Program-made: the position numbers and the translations under genes | NCBI GenBank assembly: GCA_017613855.1 | Contig: JAGACY010000394.1 | Coordinates: 1-11,016 of the forward strand | DNA length: 11,016 nt | Origin: Pseudomonadota bacterium | GTDB taxonomy: Bacteria; Myxococcota; Bradymonadia; UBA4248 | Direction: 5' to 3' | Notes under the pieces: generated by a model | What the model saw: the letters and a program-made list of their open reading frames with translations, nothing else | What the model was told of the DNA's origin: nothing | Database searches by the model: none | Shown here: positions 1 through 5,472 of the stretch, piece by piece | Position numbering within the stretch: the first letter of the stretch is position 1 | How the letters are laid out: the number at the start of each line of letters is the position of its first letter

Positions 1-122
1 CTAACTGATAACTGCTAACTGCTAACTGCTAACTGCTAACTGCTAACTGCTAACTGCTAACTGCTAACTGCTAACTGCTAACTGCTAACTGCTAACTGCT
101 AACTGCTAACTGCTAACTGCTA
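1..122. repeat. Heptamer tandem repeat (CTAACTG)n, at least 17 copies
   Basis: The 7-bp unit CTAACTG (CAGTTAG on the minus strand) repeats without interruption from the window edge to the end of the first gene. Only the second unit differs (ATAACTG). The tract probably continues beyond the window. Because 7 is not a multiple of 3, TAG recurs in every minus-strand frame and TAA in every plus-strand frame, so the tract cannot be read through in any of the six frames. On the minus strand the gene's TAG stop is the end of a degenerate first unit (GAATTAG), so the array starts inside the stop codon. It belongs to the general class of short tandem heptamer repeats, best known from cyanobacterial genomes; its function here is unknown. 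Confidence 0.95.
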
Positions 123-1130
123 ATTCTGATTATTCGAATTCATAATATCTTTGGCAGTAATTGCTTCGTGGCGATAGCGTGCTTTGGGGTTCTTTTCACC
201 TGCTGTGATAATAATTGCTTTGCGCGGACAGTTTTGTATACATGCAAAACACAATTCACATTCACCTTTGGGAACAGCCTTTTCGCCCGGCATTGTATAA
301 TTGTTGCGCGGGCACAGGCGTGTACAGGCACCGCATGTCGTACAGGCGTCGGTGACGGTAAACCATTCTTCAGCAAGCGCATGAATGCCATCTCCGCGGA
401 ACGGACCAGAATCCGCAGTTTTACGTTGATTCCATCTTTCAATATCTTCTTCTGCAACAGCTTCGAGATATTTTTCTCGTTTTTCGAGTGAAGCTTTAAT
501 TTTGGCCAGATTCTGAGGAATGTTCTTATCTATCTTTTTCTGCTCATCCATATCAAAATTCGGCAGCCAGTTATCGACCATCAGCAGCGTTGCAATATAA
601 TCAAATGTATAACCGGATGCCTTTGTAATATCATTCCAGATATTGACCGCATTTCCCTGCTTGTTGCCATACGTCGCGACTGCAAAGAAATAATCTGTTT
701 TTAACTTTGCACTTTGTATAAATTTACGCACCATATTGGGAGGCATCATACCATAGACCGGATATACAAAACCAATTTCTTCGGCTTCATATTCGAGCTG
801 GTTCAATTTCATCGCCTGAGGAATGCTGATGATATTGTCGGACAACTCCCTGGCTACATACATACAATTGCCCGTTCCGGTAAAATAGAACACGATGCGT
901 TTGCTTTTGGCAGGTTTGGCATCACTATCCTTCGCCTGCGCATTGTCCTTTGCCAGATTCTCATTGGCCTGGTTATCATTGGCTTCGGGCACCTGATTAT
1001 TCTGATTATCCGCTTTATTTTCGGGTTCTTTTTTATTGCATGCGGAAAGTCCGGTAATGCTTCCGATTGCAGCAACTGCGGCGACACCAAAGAGTTTAAG
1101 TGCATTTCTGCGAGAAATATTGTCTGACAT
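120..1130 (-). CDS. Tat-exported lipoprotein with flavodoxin-like domain and 2x[4Fe-4S] ferredoxin domain (EFR1-type)
   Basis: This 336-residue protein is a predicted periplasmic or membrane-anchored electron carrier or oxidoreductase. Residues 6-31 form a twin-arginine signal (SRRNALKLFG, then an Ala/Gly/Ile-rich stretch) ending in a lipobox with the lipidated Cys at 31. Residues 36-76 are an Asn/Gln/Asp/Ala-rich linker. A flavodoxin-like fold starts at about 78 (RIVFYFTGTGN, the FMN phosphate loop). Two bacterial ferredoxin motifs follow: C263-x2-C266-x2-C269-x3-C273-P and C291-x2-C294-x2-C297-x3-C301-P. This order matches the EFR1 ferredoxin family, whose members are usually cytoplasmic. 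The open frame extends 49 codons upstream, but that stretch has no signal-like start, so I place the start at the Met before SDNISRR. The Shine-Dalgarno there is weak (AAGTAAG). The gene diverges from the Cys-rich lipoprotein. Its physiological substrate is unknown. Confidence 0.88.
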   Translation of the reverse strand: MSDNISRRNALKLFGVAAVAAIGSITGLSACNKKEPENKADNQNNQVPEANDNQANENLAKDNAQAKDSDAKPAKSKRIVFYFTGTGNCMYVARELSDNIISIPQAMKLNQLEYEAEEIGFVYPVYGMMPPNMVRKFIQSAKLKTDYFFAVATYGNKQGNAVNIWNDITKASGYTFDYIATLLMVDNWLPNFDMDEQKKIDKNIPQNLAKIKASLEKREKYLEAVAEEDIERWNQRKTADSGPFRGDGIHALAEEWFTVTDACTTCGACTRLCPRNNYTMPGEKAVPKGECELCFACIQNCPRKAIIITAGEKNPKARYRHEAITAKDIMNSNNQN

Positions 1131-1755
1131 ATTCTTACTTTTTAGAAAACAGTTAAGGAACATGCGGAGCTGCCAGTACGAGACCGCATATATATTATCT
1201 TTACATATTCCGTGCGCCATCCGACCTTCGGACAGACGGAACGTCAAACTACAAAAACAGGCAATAAATGCAAGCACATAATTTACTGAGCGTTATAGTC
1301 GATTTGTTATTTTTCTGAAAAAGCCAGATATTCGCTCTACAAGCGTATGTTTAGCCTTGATTCTTTCTATTCGCGGGCTATCTCGCTTTGGGGCTGGTCA
1401 CAGACCGCGCCCCTGCGCTCGATACGCCCTGCGTTCTTCGGCTATCGGCTGCGCCGATACGCCTGCGATCCACCGCTATCGCCATGCGATACGCGGCGGT
1501 TATAGCAGAATTCACGACATTCACCGGATTACGGCCCAAACCAAATTGGGTCAAATCGTACCAAAGACCACAAAGAGACTTACTGTTGATTGCTGTTAAA
1601 ATTAGTATTTTACAAAAAAATCATATAGTGTAAAAGGCAGGTCGCTGCTTTGAATAAAGCATTGAAAAACCTTTCTGCATCATCAGTACAGCAGAGAATT
1701 TGGGTGAATTATTCACTGACGGAATAGACGTTTTTATTGGAGTTGAAGGACTGAT
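1131..1755. other. Divergent intergenic region, 625 bp
   Basis: This gap separates two genes transcribed away from each other. It holds the hairpin cluster at 1375-1496 and otherwise no convincing gene. Short frames here are out of phase with any ribosome-binding site. On the plus side, a -10-like TATAGT at 1627-1632 lacks a good -35. A 13-bp inverted repeat (GTGAATTATTCAC) at 1704-1716 lies 40 bp before the plus-strand start and could be an operator. AAGGA at 1746-1750, five bases before ATG 1756, is the Shine-Dalgarno for that gene. On the minus side the stretch before 1130 is AT-rich but I could not fix a promoter. Confidence 0.6.
1375..1496 (+). repeat. Cluster of three bulged-C hairpins (dispersed repeat, copy A)
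   Basis: Three consecutive hairpins share one plan: a GC arm, TAT, inner stem, loop, inner stem, ATA, one unpaired C, and the closing GC arm. Hairpin 1 pairs GGGC 1375-1378 with GCCC 1426-1429 around an imperfect interior (GGTC 1396-1399 with GACC 1403-1406). Hairpin 2 is GGC-TATCGGC (1440-1449), loop TGC, GCCGATA (1453-1459), bulged C 1460, GCC 1461-1463. Hairpin 3 is CCGC-TATCGC (1473-1482), loop CAT, GCGATA (1486-1491), bulged C 1492, GCGG 1493-1496. Positions 1374-1430 are clearly similar to 10798-10854. It looks like a REP-like dispersed palindromic element. A structured RNA is the alternative. Confidence 0.75.
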
Positions 1756-3090
1756 ATGAAAAAGAGATTTGGATTATGCTTCGCATTATTGTGTGTTTTT
1801 GGAATGACTTCATGCGATGATTCAGGATCGGACAAAGCGGGGGGGAGTTATCAGGACGGAGCCCCCTGTGATACGAGTACTTTTGAACAAACCTGCGAAG
1901 GCAATGTCTTAATAGTTTGCTACAACAGCAAGATAGAACGGGTGAATTGTTCAGGGACTTGTGCATCGTTTGCGCAGCCAGCAAAACCAGAATCCTGTGA
2001 TGAAGAAGACGAAGACTGCAAGGCCCAGCAAAGCCTTGGAAACTCAAGCTGTTTTGCGTCTTCAAAATACTGTTCGGTAGAGAACGAGGTTGTAGTACGG
2101 TGCGAAACAGCTCCAGCCGGAATAACACGAATGGTAACCTATCAATGCCAAAAATCTTTAGATGGCCGTATGTTCTATCGCTGGTTGTCGAGCGAACAAT
2201 GCTATAATGGATATGGCGTATGTTCTGCTGACAACAAATGTCTGGAACCTATTGTCTGCGAAAATGGATACGAAACACATTGCGAGGGCAATATACTCAA
2301 GAAGTGCAATAAGAATAGATTACGAGCATCAGATTGTGCATCCTATACGACACCTCGTGTATGTTCGGTCATCGATGAGGTTCCCCAATGTTTGAGTCCC
2401 GAAGATGAATGTACAACAGAGGGCGAAGAAATTGTGACCGGCTGCATTGCCAATAGCGGTAAGGAAAGACTATCTGTCTGTACGCGTGCCGAGAATGGAA
2501 AATTATATTACAATTCTGCTGGTACCAGACTGTGCCAGGGCGGATGCAATGAAGATGCGACTGCGTGCAAACCTGTTTCGTGTCCAGTAATTGGTGCCAT
2601 ACAGAAGAAGTGCCGGCTTCAGGGAACATCTATAACCTATGAGGATACTTATACATGCACAGAGAGAGATGGTGCTTCGGTCTTTGTGCTCACCGCTTCT
2701 GAAAAATGCGATAACGGTCATGGCACATGCTCCGAAGACGGCCAGTGCATCCCTGCAGAAAATTGCGAGACGAAATCTTTTGAATCCAGATGTGATGACA
2801 GCACCGCCGTCAATTGTACGTCTAAAAAAGTTCGCTATAATCACTGCGATCTCGCTTCAACACCTAAGATCTGTGCCGTCGTCGATGATAAGGCCAAATG
2901 TTTTTCCGATTCGGAGATCTGTTCCGCCGGACTAGAAGACCAAATACTCATCTCAAGCTGCAATGCCACGTATAATAAAGAATTTCTTAAGAAATGCACA
3001 AAAGCGAAAGACGGCAATTTCTATTATGTCAGTGCAGGATCACGAGAATGCGCGAATGGATGTAATGCAGAGGGCACGAGATGTAATTGA
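1756..3090 (+). CDS. Modular Cys-rich lipoprotein, function unknown
   Basis: This is a 444-residue predicted lipoprotein. Residues 1-20 are a short signal peptide with lipobox MTSC (Cys 20), followed by an Asp/Ser/Gly-rich tether. The rest is built from two kinds of Cys-rich module. Type A (about 45-60 residues; near 38-99, 168-212 and 337-382) has the form C..x..F/YE..C(E/D)..x..C..x..C. Type B (about 55 residues; near 106-162, 219-271, 276-331 and 389-443) contains an aromatic (F/Y)Y, often followed by xSAG, and ends in a C..G-C pair or a C..C-x-C motif. The order is A-B-A-B-B-A-B, which suggests internal duplication. The even spacing of cysteines implies a disulfide-stabilised extracellular protein. 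The start is fixed by AAGGA five bases upstream. Its base composition looks more AT-rich than that of the giant lipoprotein. I do not recognise a named family; a surface adhesion or binding role is a guess. Confidence 0.85.
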   Translation: MKKRFGLCFALLCVFGMTSCDDSGSDKAGGSYQDGAPCDTSTFEQTCEGNVLIVCYNSKIERVNCSGTCASFAQPAKPESCDEEDEDCKAQQSLGNSSCFASSKYCSVENEVVVRCETAPAGITRMVTYQCQKSLDGRMFYRWLSSEQCYNGYGVCSADNKCLEPIVCENGYETHCEGNILKKCNKNRLRASDCASYTTPRVCSVIDEVPQCLSPEDECTTEGEEIVTGCIANSGKERLSVCTRAENGKLYYNSAGTRLCQGGCNEDATACKPVSCPVIGAIQKKCRLQGTSITYEDTYTCTERDGASVFVLTASEKCDNGHGTCSEDGQCIPAENCETKSFESRCDDSTAVNCTSKKVRYNHCDLASTPKICAVVDDKAKCFSDSEICSAGLEDQILISSCNATYNKEFLKKCTKAKDGNFYYVSAGSRECANGCNAEGTRCN

Positions 3091-3120
3091 TAATTAATAA
3101 TTAATAATTAATAATGGATA
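3086..3120. repeat. Heptamer tandem repeat (ATTAATA)n overlapping a stop codon
   Basis: Five 7-bp units run in order: ATTGATA, ATTAATA three times, then ATGGATA. The TGA stop of the Cys-rich lipoprotein (3088-3090) lies inside the first unit, so the array begins within the stop codon. The same arrangement is seen at the other end of the window. Read downstream from each stop, the two tracts fit a loose shared consensus TTA-R-Y-A-R (TTAGCAG and TTAATAA). Confidence 0.8.
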
Positions 3121-3288
3121 ATGCACAATGATCTATACGCCCCGGAGGGGCGGTACATTCGTAGCCAATAACCGTGGGGAGCGAAGCGTAACCCACGGAT
3201 CTGAATGCACAATGATCTATACGCCCCGGGGGGGCGGTACATTCGTAGCCAATAACCGTGGGGAGCAAAGCATAACCCACGGATGGAA
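3121..3288. repeat. 84-bp unit in tandem, two copies, each with two hairpins
   Basis: Copy 1 is 3121-3204 and copy 2 is 3205-3288. They differ at only three internal positions plus the last few bases. Each copy contains a 6-bp hairpin with a 3-base loop (CGCCCC/GGGGCG, 3138-3152 in copy 1). Each also has a 7-bp stem CCGTGGG/CCCACGG (3172-3178 with 3192-3198) around a 13-base loop. Two of the three differences are G-to-A changes in that loop, and the third is in the small loop of the first hairpin, so all stems are conserved. There is no T-run, so this is not a canonical intrinsic terminator, although it lies between convergent genes. It resembles dispersed hairpin repeats of environmental bacteria; I cannot name the family. 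Confidence 0.88.
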
Positions 3289-3305
3289 TGCGGGTTATTT
3301 GAGCA

Positions 3306-4418
3306 TCATGGCTGGCAAGATTTCATTTCCTGATAATCGCAGTGCAATAGATTATCATTATCATCATAGAGATGCATGCCGTTGCCGCGACAAAAATTAT
3401 ACATTTCGCAAGTGGCGCAGATACCTTTTTTAGTCCAACTGCGGTCGCGGTATTTTTGGAAACGATTTTCCCAGACATCCATAAAATCATCTTTATAGAT
3501 ATTGCCCTGGATATGATTGCCGCGAATGCTCGTGCAAGCCGAAATCGAACCATCGATGAGAATACCGCCCGTCGTAATACCTGCACCGCACTGGTAAAAG
3601 TGATCGCGCACCAGGCCTTCGTATCGCCCCAAAAAGCCATCGCATGTAAATGAGATATCGATTTTACCCTGTTCCCGAGTTTGAACGATAAAATCGAGTA
3701 CCTGCCTTTCCTGTTGGCCATTGAGCAGGACATCGGGTGTTTCTTTGGCGCGTCCCATCGGTGAAATCGTTCCCAATCGCCATTCCTTGCACTTCTCTGC
3801 AATCAGGAAATCGCGGAATTCGGGCAAATGAGGAATGAGCGCGGGGGTTGCACATGTAATGACGTCGTAGACGATCCCCGGGCATCGCACAATCGCCCGA
3901 AGGGCTCGCACGGCGCGTTCGTAGGATTGGGGATTTTGCCGGATATGATTATGGATGGGTTCGGGGCCGTCGAGACTCAGTGCAATGGAACGCAATCCTG
4001 CATCGCAAAGTTCGGCGAGTTTGGATTCGGTCAGAAGCATACCATTCGTGACCATGCCCCAGGGATAGCCGCGTTTTTTCAGATTATGGCCGATTTCAAC
4101 CAGATCATCGCGCACGAGCGCTTCCCCGCCCGAAATGATGATGAGCAGATCATGCGGATCGACCTTTTTCGAGATGCTGTCATCCAACACCCGATAGAAG
4201 TCTTCTGCCGGCATATCGGGGATGCGTTCCTGGGCGACGCAATCACTCCCGCAGTGGCGGCATTTGAGATTGCAGCGAAGCGTACATTCCCAGAAAAGCT
4301 CGCGCAATGGATGCTCGGCCACCCGTTCTTTATAGAGTTCGGCTGCAGCACGCAGTGCAAGCCATTTTTTGAGGCCAAGATAGCCGATATCATTGTTGTC
4401 GAATAAGAAACGCGCCAT
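3306..4418 (-). CDS. Radical SAM/SPASM protein of the lipoprotein-associated (rSAM_w_lipo-like) family
   Basis: This 370-residue cytoplasmic enzyme reductively cleaves S-adenosylmethionine and probably modifies a peptide or protein. The radical SAM cluster motif is C49-x3-C53-x2-C56, within LFWECTLRCNLKCRHCGSDC. A GGE motif is at 97-99. The SPASM region has C277, C295, C334, C337, C343 and C360, enough for auxiliary [4Fe-4S] clusters. The phrases IPDMPAEDF, PWGMVTNGMLLT, NPQSYERA, SISAC, QGNIY and RDRSWTKKG closely match what I recall of the family typically paired with a small lipoprotein (TIGR04133-like). Length is normal for the family. The Tyr-Gly lipoprotein lies 211 bp upstream on the same strand and is the obvious candidate substrate. 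The ATG follows an AT-rich leader with no visible Shine-Dalgarno, unlike its neighbours. Substrate and reaction are inferred, not shown. Confidence 0.92.
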   Translation of the reverse strand: MARFLFDNNDIGYLGLKKWLALRAAAELYKERVAEHPLRELFWECTLRCNLKCRHCGSDCVAQERIPDMPAEDFYRVLDDSISKKVDPHDLLIIISGGEALVRDDLVEIGHNLKKRGYPWGMVTNGMLLTESKLAELCDAGLRSIALSLDGPEPIHNHIRQNPQSYERAVRALRAIVRCPGIVYDVITCATPALIPHLPEFRDFLIAEKCKEWRLGTISPMGRAKETPDVLLNGQQERQVLDFIVQTREQGKIDISFTCDGFLGRYEGLVRDHFYQCGAGITTGGILIDGSISACTSIRGNHIQGNIYKDDFMDVWENRFQKYRDRSWTKKGICATCEMYNFCRGNGMHLYDDNDNLLHCDYQEMKSCQP

Positions 4419-4629
4419 ATTTTTATATTTATTCAGTCGGGGGCTTCCTGGGCCGTTGCATTCTAATTATTCTTGCATAGTGCCTACAGTTTGGTCTTCT
4501 CGTTAAGGTTTTCCCAAACCTTTATTTCTCTTTCGCCTGCGCGACGGGCGGCAGGGGGATCACACGATACCTTGACAATCCCCGCGTCGGAAGACGCGTA
4601 TAGCCTTTTCCTTTGTCGCCCACTCGTGA
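4419..4629 (-). other. Intergenic spacer between Tyr-Gly lipoprotein and radical SAM gene
   Basis: The 211-bp gap contains two perfect hairpins. The first is CGCGTC-GGAA-GACGCG at 4583-4598. The second is AAGGTTT-TCCC-AAACCTT at 4505-4522, whose loop reads GGGA on the minus strand. Neither is followed by a T-run on the minus strand, so they may attenuate or process a common transcript rather than end it. No coding sequence is convincing here, and no promoter for the radical SAM gene could be fixed. Confidence 0.45.
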
Positions 4630-5205
4630 CTAAAGAATATCTACGATAACACCATATTTGGCTCTTGTATCCTTGGGACGAAAGCCCTTGTCACTGTCTG
4701 ATTGTCTTTTGACACCATATTTCTTCTTTCCATACCCCGGTTTAGCAGCATCTGTTTTTGGGGATGCGGCATTCCCATTGTCTGCAGCAGCGGTGTCATT
4801 CGCTTCCGGGACTGCAGCATTCTCTTTGCCTGCTGCAGCTGTGTCATTGGCTTCCGGGACTGCAGCATTTTCTTTGTCTGCAGCAGCGGTGTCATTGGCT
4901 TCCGGGACTGCAGCATTCGCATTGTCTGCAGCGACATTTGCATCGGGAGATGCATCATTCGCATTGCCTGCTGCAGTTGGGTTATTGACTTCCGGAGCAA
5001 CGGCTTTCGCATTGTCTGCAGCGGCATTCGCATCGGGGGCAGACGGAACCTGAACTTCCTGTTCGATGTCATCCCGAACCGGCGGCGGACCATATTTTTT
5101 TTCGTGCTGACACGATGCAATGCAAAATGCCGCCATTCCGCCAAAACCGAGAACGGTCATCAATCGGATGAGATACTTCCTTTTAATTTGTTTAAACAGC
5201 TTCAT
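4630..5205 (-). CDS. Small lipoprotein with KYG motifs and Ala/Asn/Pro repeat linker; candidate radical SAM substrate
   Basis: This 191-residue predicted lipoprotein starts with a basic n-region (KLFKQIKRKYLIR), a hydrophobic stretch, and Cys 32 in IASC. Just after it is KKYGPPPV (Tyr 38). Residues 53-157 are a low-complexity linker of seven 12-16-residue units of the type NAAVPEANDTAAAD, rich in Ala, Asn, Asp, Glu and Pro. The C-terminal tail carries GYG (Tyr 158), KKYGV (Tyr 163) and AKYGVIVDIL (Tyr 184). A 'C...YG.P' motif right after the lipobox is what I recall for lipoproteins paired with this radical SAM family (TIGR04134-like), but repeated KYG motifs and the long linker look atypical. 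GAGG five bases before the ATG supports the start. Homology to that family is an inference from motif and neighbour only. Confidence 0.82.
   Translation of the reverse strand: MKLFKQIKRKYLIRLMTVLGFGGMAAFCIASCQHEKKYGPPPVRDDIEQEVQVPSAPDANAAADNAKAVAPEVNNPTAAGNANDASPDANVAADNANAAVPEANDTAAADKENAAVPEANDTAAAGKENAAVPEANDTAAADNGNAASPKTDAAKPGYGKKKYGVKRQSDSDKGFRPKDTRAKYGVIVDIL
4781..5050 (-). repeat. 48-bp coding repeats inside the Tyr-Gly lipoprotein
   Basis: In-frame repeats run as 48 bp (4781-4828), 48 bp (4829-4876), 48 bp (4877-4924), 42 bp (4925-4966), 48 bp (4967-5014) and a partial last unit. The first three are nearly identical, indicating recent duplication, and the later ones have diverged. 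All lengths are multiples of three, so copy-number change would alter the length of the linker between the two Tyr-Gly regions without shifting the frame. Confidence 0.9.
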
Positions 5206-5310
5206 AACGGCCTCATGTCAGAATGAAAAATGCGCTTGTTTTATCGTCCCTTAAAACCACGCCCCATTACTCCGCATTCATAACAGGAATGAGCAAATCA
5301 TGGTAGTTAT

Positions 5311-5316
5311 ATTATA
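5311..5316 (-). promoter_or_regulatory. Candidate -10 element for the Tyr-Gly lipoprotein
   Basis: The minus strand reads TATAAT here, a perfect sigma-70 -10 hexamer in an AT-rich patch. The hexamer 17 bp upstream (CTATAA) is a poor -35. The upstream terminator at 5375-5415 makes an independent promoter for the lipoprotein, and perhaps for the radical SAM gene, likely. The leader would be about 100 nt. Confidence 0.4.
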
Positions 5317-5374
5317 TATTTGTGATCAATCATTTATAGAATGAATAACATCGTGAGAACATGTCTGCATATAT

Positions 5375-5415
5375 AAAAAAAGCACCGCGTATTGGCCGAA
5401 AGCCAATAGCGGTGC
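5375..5415 (-). terminator. Intrinsic terminator of the giant lipoprotein gene
   Basis: On the minus strand GCACCGC pairs with GCGGTGC (5409-5415 with 5382-5388). TATTGGC continues the stem with GCCAATA (5402-5408 with 5390-5396). There is one bulged base at 5389 and a 5-base loop. Seven T residues follow directly (5381-5375). This is a textbook Rho-independent terminator 58 bp beyond the TAG stop at 5473. Confidence 0.93.
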
Positions 5416-5421
5416 CGTGAA

Positions 5422-5448
5422 GCCGTATGCGCCGCAAGGCGCATAGGC
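5422..5448 (-). repeat. Bulged-C hairpin, single copy of the dispersed family
   Basis: On the minus strand it reads GCC, TATGCGCC, loop TTGC, GGCGCATA, one unpaired C (5425), GGC. This gives an 8-bp perfect inner stem and 3-bp outer stem with the bulge immediately after ATA, the same plan as the clusters at 1375-1496 and 10763-10888. It lies between the stop codon of the giant gene and its terminator. Confidence 0.7.
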
Positions 5449-5472
5449 GAAACGACTCATCATTAAACGAAT

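Noticed and set aside
1..122. CRISPR array
   Set aside because: The 7-bp units are directly adjacent with no spacers and no cas genes are present.
1131..1277. N-terminal extension of the EFR1-like protein (49 codons upstream of MSDNISRR)
   Set aside because: The extension would bury the twin-arginine signal, and nothing in its sequence looks like a conserved start. The start at 1130 is preferred.
3128..3433. Plus-strand frame over the 84-bp repeats (MIYTPRRGG...)
   Set aside because: It is a translation of the tandem hairpin repeat that runs into the antisense of the radical SAM gene, with no ribosome-binding site.
120..4418. EFR1-like protein as electron donor of the radical SAM enzyme
   Set aside because: Its Tat signal and lipobox place it outside the cytoplasm, while the enzyme has no signal peptide. 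The genes are 2 kb apart and not in one operon.
4656..5226. Plus-strand frames over the repeat linker of the small lipoprotein
   Set aside because: They are shadows of a 48-bp in-frame repeat. Only the minus-strand frame has a signal peptide, lipobox and Shine-Dalgarno.
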